From contig NZ_JH932293.1 in assembly GCF_000301075.1 (NCBI RefSeq), positions 111,988 to 175,987 on the forward strand: a DNA stretch of 64,000 nt. Reading direction: 5' to 3'. Origin of the DNA: Bergeyella zoohelcum ATCC 43767 (lineage in GTDB: Bacteria > Bacteroidota > Bacteroidia > Flavobacteriales > Weeksellaceae). Under the pieces are notes generated by a model, which did not search any database, had not been told where the DNA came from, and saw nothing but the letters and a program-made list of their open reading frames with translations. This document shows positions 51,984-60,902 of this stretch, in pieces; position 1 is the stretch's first letter, and every line of letters begins with the position of its first letter. Made by a program: the position numbers and the translations under genes.

Positions 51984-52646
51984 TTAAAAATAATAAGCAA
52001 CATTCCAAGAAAACCCCATATTAAATTTTCCTATCCCCTTTCCAAAACCAGGAATAACCAAAGGATGTACACCATTTTGTAGTGTGGAATATAGTCTGTA
52101 TCTAGGCTGTACATTTACATCTATGAAAAACGGAGTGTCAAAAATGCGTATTCTTCCACCTACCATTGCTTCTACCCAATAAGTACTCTGTGAAGAAATA
52201 GGCATACTGCTATTACTCACTCTTCCTCCATACCCTCTGATAGGTATCACAGTATAATCTTGCTTATAAAAACTCCCTGCAATTTTTCCACCTGCATAAA
52301 ACCCATTGAGCTTATCCTCTACATCTTGTACAAGCATATAGTAAGTCCCTAGCTTAAAGAAAAACCCTTGAGCATAGACCTGATATCCACTTTTATCAAA
52401 ATCGTTTTTCTCAAAACCAGCATCCGCTATGGCATGAATTTTTTCTTTGATTTGTGTAGAAATAAAACCTTGGAAAAGTTTCCTTTCAGAAAAAGTACTG
52501 AGTCCTGTGTTCAAAACATCTACTCCCACCACTCCATTAAATGAATATGGTGATGACTTTAGGTGATTCCCCTCTTCCATACGCTGCCCCATTACTTTCC
52601 CTACCCAAAGACTAAAAAAGCAGAAAAATATGCGTAGTATCTTCAT
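51984..52646 (-). CDS. DUF6048 family outer-membrane protein
   Basis: A 220-residue exported protein. It has a signal peptide (MKILRIFFCFFSLWVGKVMG) and strands typical of a beta-barrel, ending NMGFSWNVAYYF with a terminal aromatic. I assign DUF6048 mainly from context: in Bacteroidota a DUF6048 gene normally follows a DUF6452 gene and both lie beside rlmD, as here. The start overlaps the DUF6452 3' end by about 35 bases, indicating translational coupling. An alternative ATG at 52658 adds four residues. Function unknown. Confidence 0.75.
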   Translation of the reverse strand: MKILRIFFCFFSLWVGKVMGQRMEEGNHLKSSPYSFNGVVGVDVLNTGLSTFSERKLFQGFISTQIKEKIHAIADAGFEKNDFDKSGYQVYAQGFFFKLGTYYMLVQDVEDKLNGFYAGGKIAGSFYKQDYTVIPIRGYGGRVSNSSMPISSQSTYWVEAMVGGRIRIFDTPFFIDVNVQPRYRLYSTLQNGVHPLVIPGFGKGIGKFNMGFSWNVAYYF

Positions 52647-53082
52647 TATAAATTTCATTTTTAGAAACCTCCACTCCTTTTAAAGACTGAGGATTCATAA
52701 GTGTAGTGTTCACATTTTCATAGACTTTCTTCATACCACAAGCGGGTGACACATATTCGTCTTTGGGTAAATACGCTATCTTTACACCACTCTTTGCACC
52801 ACCTGATGAAAGGGCAATTTCTAACTGTGTAAAAGGCGTATTATCTATTCTTAGAGGAATCAAAATAGAATCCGTTTTGTACCGATTGGCCACCACCATT
52901 TCCATCCCTTGACCATAGTCTGCATAGACAAAAATAGAATCCAAACTTCGGATTTTCCCTGTAGCTTCATTCTTAAACTTCATCTTCATCCTTGGTGTAG
53001 ATTCCGTACTACTACATATATCATCCCCTCCACAGCTGGTCATGATGAATGCCAAGAGAATTAAGAACCAACTTTTATTCAT
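52612..53082 (-). CDS. DUF6452 family lipoprotein
   Basis: A 156-residue exported protein with a short lipoprotein signal: hydrophobic FLILLAFIMTSC, acylated Cys at about residue 17. The remainder (RMKMKFKNEATGKIRSLDSIFVYADYGQG, then LPLRIDN-like and CGMKKVYENVNTTL) fits DUF6452, whose function is not known. It starts two bases after rlmD ends and overlaps the DUF6048 gene, so the three form one transcript. Ancillary roles in envelope biogenesis are possible but unproven. Confidence 0.78.
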   Translation of the reverse strand: MNKSWFLILLAFIMTSCGGDDICSSTESTPRMKMKFKNEATGKIRSLDSIFVYADYGQGMEMVVANRYKTDSILIPLRIDNTPFTQLEIALSSGGAKSGVKIAYLPKDEYVSPACGMKKVYENVNTTLMNPQSLKGVEVSKNEIYNEDTTHIFLLF

Positions 53083-53084
53083 CT

Positions 53085-54497
53085 TTATTTTTTTATGAGC
53101 AATGCGATGTTCTCTACATGATGCGTCTGTGGAAACATATCTACAGGAAGAATTTTGACTAAATGATATGCTTCTTTTAGTAAATCAATATCTCTAGCTT
53201 GAGTAGCTGAGTTACAGCTGACATATACAATCTTCTCAGGTGCGAGTTTCAGAATTTGCTCCACCACTTTGGCATGCATCCCATCTCTCGGTGGGTCTGT
53301 TACCAATACATCTGCCTTAGGATGCTGAGCTAAAAACGCTTCTGTAAAGACCTCTTTCATATCCCCACAATAGAATAAACAATTGGTTAATCCATTCACC
53401 GCTGCATGAGCCTTCGCCGCTGCTATTGCCTCGGGTACAGATTCTATACCTATTACTTGCTTGGCTTTTCTAGCTAAGTATTGGGCAATGGTTCCCGTAC
53501 CTGTATAAAGATCATAAACTACTTCATCTCCCTTTAAGTCTGCAAATTCTAAAGTTTTTCGGTACAATTCCAGAGCCTGACGATAATTGGTTTGAAAAAA
53601 AGACTTTGGTCCAATCTTAAATTCTAAGCCATCCATCTCTTCTGTTAAAAATCCATCGCCAAAATAAGTTTGAATATCCAAGTCATACACCGAGTCATTC
53701 GCTTTAGAGTTAATGGCATACACCAAAGTTTTAACCTGAGGAAACTGATTTAAAACAAAATCAAACAACCGCTCTCTATTTTCCTTTTCTTCTCTGAAAA
53801 GCTGAAAAAGCAGCATCCATTCTCCTTTAGAATTTTGCCTCAGCATGAAAGTCCTTAAAAAACCCTCTTGGTTTCTTACATCAAAAAATTCTAACCCATG
53901 CTCTACGGCATACTTTTTCACAGCCAATCTTATCTCGTCCGAAGGAGATTCTTGTAAATGACATTCTTTTAAATCTAAAATTTTAGACCACATCCCTGGG
54001 ATATGGAAACCTAAGGCATTTCTGTCCCCTAAGTCTTCATCAGAATCAATTTCTTCTTGACTGAGCCAGCGGGCATTAGAAAAAGAAAACTCCATTTTAT
54101 TTCTATAATGATAGATTTCCTTGGCACCTAAAATGGGCAAAGTTTTGAAATCATTGATTCCTCCTATTCTTCGAATGTTATTCTCTACCTCCAATTGCTT
54201 ATAGTACAACTGCTTATCATAGCTCATATTTTGCCATTTACAGCCGCCACACACCCCAAAATGCTGACATTTAGGCGTTACTCTATCAGCAGATTGTTGA
54301 ATTATCTCTATCGCCTCGCCTTCTATATATTTGGATTTCGATTTTTTCACACGAACATTGACCACATCGCCTGGAATAGCACCAGAAACCAAAACCGTTT
54401 TTCCAGTTTCATCTTTCCCTATAGCCACACCTTTTGCACCAGCCGCATGCAGTTGTATCCCCGTAAGAATCTGATTTTTTCTTTTGTTTTTTGCCAT
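53085..54497 (-). CDS. rlmD: 23S rRNA (uracil(1939)-C5)-methyltransferase RlmD
   Basis: SAM-dependent RNA methyltransferase of the RlmCD/TrmA group. The 470-residue protein has an N-terminal TRAM domain (about 1-70), an iron-sulfur cluster motif (CQHFGVCGGCKWQ, Cys spacing as in RlmD), and a C-terminal Rossmann domain with VVYDLYTGTGTIAQYLA and the catalytic Cys in VYVSCNSATQARD. The target base is inferred from the best-known members; RlmC or a related specificity is possible. It is the first gene of a group with DUF6452 and DUF6048. Confidence 0.92.
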   Translation of the reverse strand: MAKNKRKNQILTGIQLHAAGAKGVAIGKDETGKTVLVSGAIPGDVVNVRVKKSKSKYIEGEAIEIIQQSADRVTPKCQHFGVCGGCKWQNMSYDKQLYYKQLEVENNIRRIGGINDFKTLPILGAKEIYHYRNKMEFSFSNARWLSQEEIDSDEDLGDRNALGFHIPGMWSKILDLKECHLQESPSDEIRLAVKKYAVEHGLEFFDVRNQEGFLRTFMLRQNSKGEWMLLFQLFREEKENRERLFDFVLNQFPQVKTLVYAINSKANDSVYDLDIQTYFGDGFLTEEMDGLEFKIGPKSFFQTNYRQALELYRKTLEFADLKGDEVVYDLYTGTGTIAQYLARKAKQVIGIESVPEAIAAAKAHAAVNGLTNCLFYCGDMKEVFTEAFLAQHPKADVLVTDPPRDGMHAKVVEQILKLAPEKIVYVSCNSATQARDIDLLKEAYHLVKILPVDMFPQTHHVENIALLIKK

Positions 54498-54659
54498 ATT
54501 GCAAAAGTAGGAATATTCTACGGATACTGAAATAATATACAGTAAATTGATTTTGAAAAGATTACTAAGTTGTTCAAGATTTTTATTAATTTTTGAATCA
54601 CCAAAAGCTATTTAAGAAAGGTAATTTCTCTCCTTTCCATTTGTTTTTTACAAGTATAT

Positions 54660-55247
54660 CTAAAAAGCAATAGATATCCCTGCATTAAAATTGAGAAATA
54701 ACGCTTGTGAATAATAATTTTGTACAGCTGAATGCTTCATGTCTAAATTAGAATCATAAATATACAGTCTTGAACCTACAACAATAGACACTACATTATC
54801 ATATGAAATGCTATAAAGCCCTTTGATTCCGAAAAAACCAGCACTTCCACCTTCTCTAAAAAAATCTTTACTATAATACGACTTAGATTTTATCCTCATA
54901 TCATTAATGCCTACTTCTGCCTCAGAGGCTATTCTAGGAGTAAAACGATGACGATAAAAAATATAAACTCCCAAAACAGAAAGCTGCGGCTCTTTCAGAC
55001 TACCATAAATTGCTTCATTTTTCACAGTAGAAAAAGTCCTAGAATATCCCAATCCTACACCTACATTTTTATACACTACAGCATTTACCTCACCTCCTAA
55101 TCCATTAAAACTTCCGAGCCCATCTTTAACAAAATTATCACCTACAGCAGTCAAAAAATGGTATCCTAACTCCATTCTAAAAATTTTATTCTGGGCAAAT
55201 ACCGATGTGGACAACAAAAAAGCTAAGGGTAAAAAAAATCTCATCAT
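54660..55247 (-). CDS. Small outer-membrane beta-barrel protein
   Basis: A 195-residue exported protein of unknown function. Signal peptide 1-18 (MRFFLPLAFLLSTSVFA), then alternating strands (RMELGYHFLTAVGDN, GVGLGYSRTFSTV, LSVLGVYIFYRHRF) and a terminal strand LNFNAGISIAF, the porin-like C-terminal aromatic. Its start overlaps the stop of the preceding lipoprotein gene by four bases (ATGA), so the two are translationally coupled and probably act together. Confidence 0.75.
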   Translation of the reverse strand: MMRFFLPLAFLLSTSVFAQNKIFRMELGYHFLTAVGDNFVKDGLGSFNGLGGEVNAVVYKNVGVGLGYSRTFSTVKNEAIYGSLKEPQLSVLGVYIFYRHRFTPRIASEAEVGINDMRIKSKSYYSKDFFREGGSAGFFGIKGLYSISYDNVVSIVVGSRLYIYDSNLDMKHSAVQNYYSQALFLNFNAGISIAF

Positions 55248-55609
55248 TGCAATAGAATATGATTAAACTTAATATAAGAAACTTTATAAGGAAGAACGAT
55301 TGCCGATGAGTCTGAGCTCAATTTCACTCGAGCATCATTAACTGAAAAAGATTTTATTTTACGCTCAAAAATCAAAAACCTCTCAGAATTATCACTTTCT
55401 GGACCTCCCAATCGAAAATAGCCCAACTCATTAGTTTTCCCCTTAGAATAAACCACAGAACCTATTACTACTTTTACTTCTGTTCGAGGTGCATTAGTGA
55501 GCCCCTCCACATGAAACCTTGAGTTATTGAGATAATCCCTGCGTTCGCAACTTAGCAAAAATACTATAAATGAAAATAGCATAAACCCAATTATCCTTGT
55601 CTTTTTCAT
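55244..55609 (-). CDS. Small lipoprotein of unknown function
   Basis: A 121-residue lipoprotein. Signal MKKTRIIGFMLFSFIVFLLSC gives an acylated Cys at about residue 21. The mature part (RFHVEGLTNAPRTEVKVVIGSVVYSKGKTNELGYFRLG) looks like a small beta-sandwich domain of the regulatory type. An upstream ATG at 55660 would add 17 hydrophobic residues ahead of a complete signal peptide, so 55609 is preferred. Coupled to the OMP gene downstream. Confidence 0.75.
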   Translation of the reverse strand: MKKTRIIGFMLFSFIVFLLSCERRDYLNNSRFHVEGLTNAPRTEVKVVIGSVVYSKGKTNELGYFRLGGPESDNSERFLIFERKIKSFSVNDARVKLSSDSSAIVLPYKVSYIKFNHILLQ

Positions 55610-55645
55610 AACAAAATATATTAATACAAAGATAGTATTTATTAT

Positions 55646-55682
55646 AAAATAAAAAAGCACATAACTTTTGTTATGTGCTTTT
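55646..55682 (-). terminator. Terminator of tRNA-His
   Basis: Stem AAAAGCACATAAC / GTTATGTGCTTTT (13 bp, loop TTTT), immediately after the tRNA 3' end on the minus strand, followed by T-rich sequence. Confidence 0.88.
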
Positions 55683-55684
55683 AG

Positions 55685-55758
55685 GGTGGCTAATCGGGAT
55701 CGAACCGACGACCTTCAGGACCACAATCTGACGCTCTAACCAACTGAGCTATAGCCAC
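55685..55758 (-). tRNA. tRNA-His (GTG anticodon)
   Basis: Cloverleaf on the minus strand: acceptor GTGGCTA/TAGCCAC, D-stem GCTC/GAGC, anticodon stem TCAGA/CCTGA with one mismatch next to the loop, anticodon loop TTGTGGT giving GTG (His), T-arm GTCGG-TTCGATC-CCGAT. A G precedes the acceptor (the usual G-1 of tRNA-His, at 55759). The 3' CCA is not encoded and must be added. The gene has its own promoter and terminator. Confidence 0.96.
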
Positions 55759-55771
55759 CGTATTGTGGATG

Positions 55772-55800
55772 CAAATATAAGACTTTTTCAGAAACTACAA
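55772..55800 (-). promoter_or_regulatory. tRNA-His promoter
   Basis: TTG (55798-55800), 18-base spacer, TATATTTG (55772-55779), exact consensus. It overlaps the last codons of bshB1, so the tRNA is transcribed independently within the 3' end of the previous gene. Confidence 0.8.
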
Positions 55801-56526
55801 AACAATTCCTTCAAAATTTTTTAAGACCAATGTTTTTTCACTGGTAAAGCCCTCAGCATAAGCACATCCCGTAAGTCTCCCTAAGTTCTGAGCTCTATAA
55901 GTAAAGCTTTCTTGAAAATCTTTTGTAGCAATTACCGTCTCTGGTTCTTGAGATTCAGGATTATAAAACTGTGTAGCATACGCCATACATGATGCTATTT
56001 TTTGTTCCATGAAATCACTAATATCCACTACAAAATGTGGCTCTATCTCTTGCCATTGAATATAATTAAACACCTGTTTTGGTCTCCACGCCGTTTGATT
56101 TTCTCCCTCATAAGTGGTGGCATATTTAACTAAACCTGCAATAAAACATGCATCAGAAACCAACTTCTGTCCTTTCGCATGATCAGGATGCCTATCCTTA
56201 ATCGCATTTCCAAAAACGATTTCTGGCTGATACTTACGCACCATTTCTACGATTTTTCGGATATTGACCTCTGTGTTTTCTAAAAAACCATCTTTCATTT
56301 TGAGATTTTCTCTGTATGAAACGCCCAAAATCTCCTTTGCTTTTGCAGCTTCTACATATCTTGTTTCTATAGTACCTCGGGTACCCATTTCCCCCTGCGT
56401 CAAATCTACAATGGCTACTCTCTTCCCTTCATGAATAAGTTTTGCCAAAGTACCACCACATCCTAACTCCACATCATCAGGATGTGCACCAAAAGCCAAA
56501 ATATCTACCTTAAATGGATTCATCAT
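55795..56526 (-). CDS. bshB1: Bacillithiol biosynthesis deacetylase BshB1
   Basis: Zinc-dependent PIG-L/LmbE family deacetylase that converts GlcNAc-malate to GlcN-malate in bacillithiol synthesis. The 243-residue enzyme has the zinc/catalytic motif AHPDDVELGCGG (residues 13-24, His-Pro-Asp-Asp) and the third ligand in NAIKDRHPDHAKGQKL, plus LTQGEMGTRGTIETR typical of the BshB1 branch. It implies that the organism makes bacillithiol (BshA and BshC would be encoded elsewhere). Single gene. Confidence 0.93.
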   Translation of the reverse strand: MMNPFKVDILAFGAHPDDVELGCGGTLAKLIHEGKRVAIVDLTQGEMGTRGTIETRYVEAAKAKEILGVSYRENLKMKDGFLENTEVNIRKIVEMVRKYQPEIVFGNAIKDRHPDHAKGQKLVSDACFIAGLVKYATTYEGENQTAWRPKQVFNYIQWQEIEPHFVVDISDFMEQKIASCMAYATQFYNPESQEPETVIATKDFQESFTYRAQNLGRLTGCAYAEGFTSEKTLVLKNFEGIVL

Positions 56527-56595
56527 TATATTATTAAAACCCTTTCAGCATTTAAAATGCCAAAAGGGTAAAAGTGTTTTATAAAATTTTATACA

Positions 56596-58254
56596 TTATT
56601 TTGCTTGTAATGCTGTATTCAGTTTCACTGCATCTTCATAACTTGGATTGAGCATCACCGCCTTCGCTGCATATTCTTTGGCCAATGGCAAGTTTTTCTC
56701 CTGATTGTAATGTGCCACCAAGAAATATGCATAAGAAAGTGATTGTTTCTGTGCATCTTGCTCAGCTTGTGATTTTTTCGCTACAGTGTCAATATACTTC
56801 TGGTAAGAAAGTTCTGCCATATCATGTTTTCCGAGCTGCTGATAGGCTACTCCTTTCGCATAAAAAGAATATTCCCAATCTGGAGCCAAAGCAATCATTT
56901 TATCCCAAGTAAAAATAGCACCATTCCAATTCTGAGCCTCTTGATAAGCTGTTCCTAATTCCACCAACACATTAGCATCTTTAGGGTTTGTCGCCAGTTT
57001 TGTTTTCAACTCTTGGATTTTTGGTGATTGAGGACCCGCTTCTACCATTTCCGCAGTCACTGCTCCTCCATTAATTTTAGCGAACTCCATATCCCAATCC
57101 AAAGTTTGGTCTTGAATATTTTTTGCTACAGCAATTTTCTGATTCGCTTCTGCTAAAAGCTCTGCTTTACGGGTAGCATCGGCTTCATTTTTTGCATCAA
57201 TAGCAATAAATAAACCTTCTAAAGCCGTATCTGCGGGCTGTATCCTGCTCTTATCTGTTACTGAATTTTTAAATTGGTTTAAATCAGCTTTTGCTTGAGC
57301 CATATCTCCACCAAGTTTATATTCATTGTAAGCTCTAAGCTTGTATTTTATAGGGTCTTCTACTTTAGAAAAAATAGTACCTAATAATTTTTGAGATTGT
57401 GCATAATCATTATTCACAAAATACATTTTGGAGATTTCCAGTTGTGTATCCGGATCTTCATCTGCGTATTTCGCATAGTTAATCAATGCTTGTGTTACGG
57501 CTGCGTTTTCTTGGAATCTCGTTTTATATGCTGCCAATGCTTTATAAGCTGGTGCATAGGAAGGGTCAGCAGAAATCGCTTTAGTAATGTTTTCATCTGC
57601 TAATTTCCATTGGTTTGCTGCCATCCATAGTGTTGCCATTCTTGTAAACACAGATGCTTTACTTCTAGAAACTGCAAGTGCTTTTTCATAAGCATTCATC
57701 GCATTTCCTGCCTCTTTTTTAAGACGATAAGCATCTCCTAAAGAATAATATATTTGTGGAGCTACCCCTCCTTTGGAACGCTCAATCGCTTTATTAAGAT
57801 AATCAATGGCTAAATCTGGAGCATTGTTTTTTTCAAATAAGGTAAGTGCTTCTGCAGCTCTGTAGAGTACTTCTGCGTCTTTTTCACGGCTATCACTCAC
57901 CACTTTCTGAATTTCAGCAATCCCCGAGCGGTCTCCCTTTCCTAATTTAACCGTAGCTATACCTATCTTATTCAGATGGCTATTGGAAGATTGTGCTAAT
58001 CCCTTTTGGAAATACTCTGTTGCCTTATCAAAATTCGGCTCGAACTGTGTAAGGTAAGTATTCCCCATATAGAAAAAATTATTTGCATCTTTCGGATTGG
58101 CTTGCATGAGTTTCTCAAATACCCCTCTTGCTTGTGCATATTTGTGACTATCTACTAAGTTCACACCATCTTGAACAGACTGTGCGTTAAAAACAGCTAC
58201 CCCTGCCATCATAGCAGCAGAAAAAGTAAGCTTTCTTACATTGTACAACATCAT
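56596..58254 (-). CDS. Exported tetratricopeptide repeat protein
   Basis: A 552-residue periplasmic or envelope protein. It has a signal peptide (about residues 1-24, ending VAVFNAQS) and TPR units across the length, e.g. PKDANNFFYMGNTYLTQFEPNFDKATEYFQKG, then PQIYYSLGDAYRLKKEAGNAMNAYEKAL, and a C-terminal group (PDWEYSFYAKGVAYQQLGKHDMAELSYQKYI). No other domain is seen. It lies directly after a PstS-like lipoprotein gene on the same strand, an arrangement familiar beside tonB-exbBD in Flavobacteriia. Confidence 0.85.
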   Translation of the reverse strand: MMLYNVRKLTFSAAMMAGVAVFNAQSVQDGVNLVDSHKYAQARGVFEKLMQANPKDANNFFYMGNTYLTQFEPNFDKATEYFQKGLAQSSNSHLNKIGIATVKLGKGDRSGIAEIQKVVSDSREKDAEVLYRAAEALTLFEKNNAPDLAIDYLNKAIERSKGGVAPQIYYSLGDAYRLKKEAGNAMNAYEKALAVSRSKASVFTRMATLWMAANQWKLADENITKAISADPSYAPAYKALAAYKTRFQENAAVTQALINYAKYADEDPDTQLEISKMYFVNNDYAQSQKLLGTIFSKVEDPIKYKLRAYNEYKLGGDMAQAKADLNQFKNSVTDKSRIQPADTALEGLFIAIDAKNEADATRKAELLAEANQKIAVAKNIQDQTLDWDMEFAKINGGAVTAEMVEAGPQSPKIQELKTKLATNPKDANVLVELGTAYQEAQNWNGAIFTWDKMIALAPDWEYSFYAKGVAYQQLGKHDMAELSYQKYIDTVAKKSQAEQDAQKQSLSYAYFLVAHYNQEKNLPLAKEYAAKAVMLNPSYEDAVKLNTALQAK

Positions 58255-58329
58255 AAATTCTTTTTAATTAATTTATTTTTATATTTCAATTATTATTCCA
58301 AAATTTCATCCTAAGCACTAAGCATTTCT

Positions 58330-59208
58330 TCATCGCATCTGTACTTCTCGCTTATAGTTATTGTACGGCTGGAGTCCTTGTTTAGATACTACAATTTGCC
58401 CTAACTGTGTGCAAGAAAAACGGATAAAGCCATTGCTCACCCCGAAAAAACCTTCATTGGTCAAGAAATAGAGAATTCGGGTAAACGGGTACTGCATATT
58501 TTTAATATACTCTAATTCAGGGCGATATATTTTACCATCTTCCGCAATGACAGGAAGAATTTTTACATGAGATTTAAGTTCATTAATCTCTTTAGAATGC
58601 ACCCTACTGATGGTATTCAAGCTAATTACACCTATTTTACCCTTGTATTTTCCTACTTCCTTAATAATATTATCATTACCACGAATCACCCCAAAGTTTA
58701 AATTTTGTGTAGCATCATGGAGACCAAATTTTTGCTTTACAAAATTAATATTAGAGGCATTATTACCATCGAAAATCAATGTTTTATCCTTGCCTTTGAT
58801 AAGAAAATCTTTCACTTCTTGTACCGAAATGCTTTCCCTTGGGTCCTCATTAGGCACTACAAAGACTACGGCATCGGCGGCAAACTTTGCAGGTTGGAAT
58901 TTTAAATCCACTTTGTCTTCATAGAGTTGAAGTTCTTTATCTGTCAAATCTCGAGACATCACAATCACCTGTGTTTTATTCTGCAAAAGATCTATAAATG
59001 CGGAATCTTCCTTCTTATACAGCACATTAATTTTTGTTTCTGGATAAAACGCCATATATCTTTCAGAGAGTGCTTCTGTTACATTTTTAAAGGCATCATC
59101 TGCTACTATGGTAATTTCTCCTTTTTGTGGTGTAGGTGCATCAGCACTTTTCTTACATGAAAAAAGAAATAGAAAAAAACAGAGTATCCATAGAAAATTA
59201 TTCTTCAT
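58330..59208 (-). CDS. PstS-like phosphate-type substrate-binding lipoprotein
   Basis: A 292-residue lipoprotein (signal MKNNFLWILCFFLFLFSC, acylated Cys at about 18). The mature chain has the periplasmic-binding-protein arrangement of PstS (KGEITIVADDAFKNVTEALSERYMAFYPETKINVLY, then PFTRILYFLTNEGFFGVSNGFIRF near the end). No permease or ATPase genes lie near, so it is probably not part of a Pst transporter; the Flavobacteriia version next to tonB genes may sense or deliver anions. The start overlaps the preceding 66-residue gene by 11 bases. An upstream ATG at 59265 is rejected. Confidence 0.82.
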   Translation of the reverse strand: MKNNFLWILCFFLFLFSCKKSADAPTPQKGEITIVADDAFKNVTEALSERYMAFYPETKINVLYKKEDSAFIDLLQNKTQVIVMSRDLTDKELQLYEDKVDLKFQPAKFAADAVVFVVPNEDPRESISVQEVKDFLIKGKDKTLIFDGNNASNINFVKQKFGLHDATQNLNFGVIRGNDNIIKEVGKYKGKIGVISLNTISRVHSKEINELKSHVKILPVIAEDGKIYRPELEYIKNMQYPFTRILYFLTNEGFFGVSNGFIRFSCTQLGQIVVSKQGLQPYNNYKREVQMR

Positions 59209-59398
59209 CCTCTTGTTTTTGTTTTTTGATTTTATACAAAGCTCTAAGGACACGAAATATCCCATAAATAATCATAATCCCTCCCAAAAGATAGGCAACC
59301 ATTTCGTCCAGCGGCACAGCGAACTGCTGATATGTAAATACCAAAATTCCAAGGACAATGTAGGCTAAACCTGTAAAAATGGATAGATAATTGAACAT
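59198..59398 (-). CDS. 66-residue two-helix membrane protein
   Basis: A short protein with two hydrophobic segments: YLSIFTGLAYIVLGILVFTY and MVAYLLGGIMIIYGIFRVLR, and a charged C-terminal tail (YKIKKQKQEDEE). No known family. It overlaps the PstS-like gene by 11 bases and lies after tonB, so it is likely co-translated with the lipoprotein. Its small size and predicted hairpin make it a candidate membrane partner or regulator. Confidence 0.75.
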   Translation of the reverse strand: MFNYLSIFTGLAYIVLGILVFTYQQFAVPLDEMVAYLLGGIMIIYGIFRVLRALYKIKKQKQEDEE

Positions 59399-59410
59399 AA
59401 AGACAAATAT

Positions 59411-59442
59411 ACAAAAAAAGAGAAGCTTAAGCCTCTCTTTTA
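59411..59442 (-). terminator. Terminator of the exbB-exbD-exbD-tonB operon
   Basis: Stem AAAGAGA-A-GCTTAAGC-C-TCTCTTT (near-perfect inverted repeat, one mismatch) followed by T-run on the minus strand, 21 bases past the tonB stop at 59463. Confidence 0.85.
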
Positions 59443-59462
59443 TGTTAATAAAAATTTAAAAA

Positions 59463-60317
59463 TTATTGAAACTCCATTACAAATGGAACACTAAATCTAG
59501 ATCTTACATTCTGACCATCTAGTTTACCTGGCTTCCATTTTTTGAGTTTTTTCACTACTCTTACCGCTTCATCATCAAAATCTCTATTTCCTGATTTCTC
59601 TACCACTTTCACATCCGATACGGTACCATCTCTTTCCACGATAAAGCGAAGTGTCGCTTTGAGTCTTCCTTCTGCATCTACCACTGAGCTATCGAAATTA
59701 TCCGCTAAGTAAGCTCTCAGTGCATTCATCCCTCCCGGATATTCTGCCTCCTGATCTACCTTTGCATATACTTCGGTAGTACTGATTTGAGGTTTTGATT
59801 CCATAGTCTTTGTAGCCGTTCCTTGAGTTGGTGGCGGTGGTGGCGGTGCATAGTCTGGCTTTTTCACCCCTTCCTGATTTACAAGACCAGTAGTAGTTTC
59901 TAATTGTTTAGAAATCGGTGGTGGTGGTGTTTCCACTTTTGGAGCTTTTACAGGCTCTGGCACCACATTTTGGATGATTTCCACTTGCTCCTGCTCTTCA
60001 GGTTTTGGCGGTGGCGGCGGCGGGAGTTCTTCCTCTTCCTCAGGCTGTTCCAATACTTCATCTTCTAGTTTAATATCCATAAGATTAGCATCTACTTCTA
60101 CTGTTTCCTCAGGATTGGTCAATTGTTTGATTTTCATCACAACAAAAGGAGTAATCGCTGCGGTACAGAAAAGGATCGTACCGATGATGAAAGATTTGGT
60201 AAGAATACCTCTATAACTTTGTCTTAAGTCATAGGCACCATACGCCTTATTTCTATTTTCAAATACAATTTCGTCCAAAGAAGGCGTTTGATTGTATCCT
60301 AATTTTTCGTCTGACAT
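59463..60317 (-). CDS. tonB: TonB family energy transducer
   Basis: Carries proton-motive-force energy from ExbBD to outer-membrane TonB-dependent transporters such as the SusC here. The 284-residue protein has one inner-membrane segment (about 50-70), a Glu-rich then Pro-rich periplasmic spanner (EEEEELPPPPPPKPEEQ and YAPPPPPPTQG), and a C-terminal TonB domain (AEYPGGMNALRAYLADNF to FSVPFVMEF). An ATG at 60329 adds four residues. The gene lies 33 bases after exbD on the same strand. Confidence 0.93.
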   Translation of the reverse strand: MSDEKLGYNQTPSLDEIVFENRNKAYGAYDLRQSYRGILTKSFIIGTILFCTAAITPFVVMKIKQLTNPEETVEVDANLMDIKLEDEVLEQPEEEEELPPPPPPKPEEQEQVEIIQNVVPEPVKAPKVETPPPPISKQLETTTGLVNQEGVKKPDYAPPPPPPTQGTATKTMESKPQISTTEVYAKVDQEAEYPGGMNALRAYLADNFDSSVVDAEGRLKATLRFIVERDGTVSDVKVVEKSGNRDFDDEAVRVVKKLKKWKPGKLDGQNVRSRFSVPFVMEFQ

Positions 60318-60350
60318 ATATTTATTCATTAAGGGTTAGACGATGTGGGT

Positions 60351-60890
60351 TTATTTCACCTTATTATCATAAATCGCTTTTTCCCAATCTTTGATTTCAG
60401 TAACCCCGTACTGTTCATTTTTGGTAATTGCCATTTCATCTAAGATATCCACAAAGTTCTTATATACTGCATCATCCGTAGGCTTAATAATCACTGTAAA
60501 TTTAGCAGGATCTTTAGCTCTTCGTTTTGCATCCTCGATTACCTTCGTAATCCCTTCTTTATCATAATTAGTTTCAAGGAGTTTTTCATCTGTGAGTCCT
60601 TGTCTATCCAATTGATGATAAAAAATTCTATTGTCCTTACCAATAATCAGGGAGATTGAATTAGATAAATCAATCTCTGTTGGTGGAGGTTTTGGTTGAT
60701 CTTCTTTTGGTTTTGCTGGAAGTCCTAAATCCATTACATTCGGTTTACTGAAAGTAGTGGTAAACATGAAGAATGTAATCAATAGAAACCCTAAGTCCAC
60801 CATGGGCGTCATATCTACTCTGGTAGATTGCTTTTTGGAACGGACTTTTCCTCCCTTTGCACTTTTATCTTGTACTTGTACTTCTGCCAT
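60351..60890 (-). CDS. exbD: ExbD-type biopolymer transport protein (second)
   Basis: A 179-residue inner-membrane protein with one N-terminal membrane helix (DMTPMVDLGFLLITFFMFTTTF) containing the conserved Asp of ExbD/TolR, and a periplasmic domain. It has a preceding basic segment (AKGGKVRSKKQSTR). It lies 12 bases after the first exbD; the two paralogues probably form a mixed pentamer complex with ExbB. Confidence 0.93.
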   Translation of the reverse strand: MAEVQVQDKSAKGGKVRSKKQSTRVDMTPMVDLGFLLITFFMFTTTFSKPNVMDLGLPAKPKEDQPKPPPTEIDLSNSISLIIGKDNRIFYHQLDRQGLTDEKLLETNYDKEGITKVIEDAKRRAKDPAKFTVIIKPTDDAVYKNFVDILDEMAITKNEQYGVTEIKDWEKAIYDNKVK

Positions 60891-60902
60891 TTCTATTAAG
60901 AT

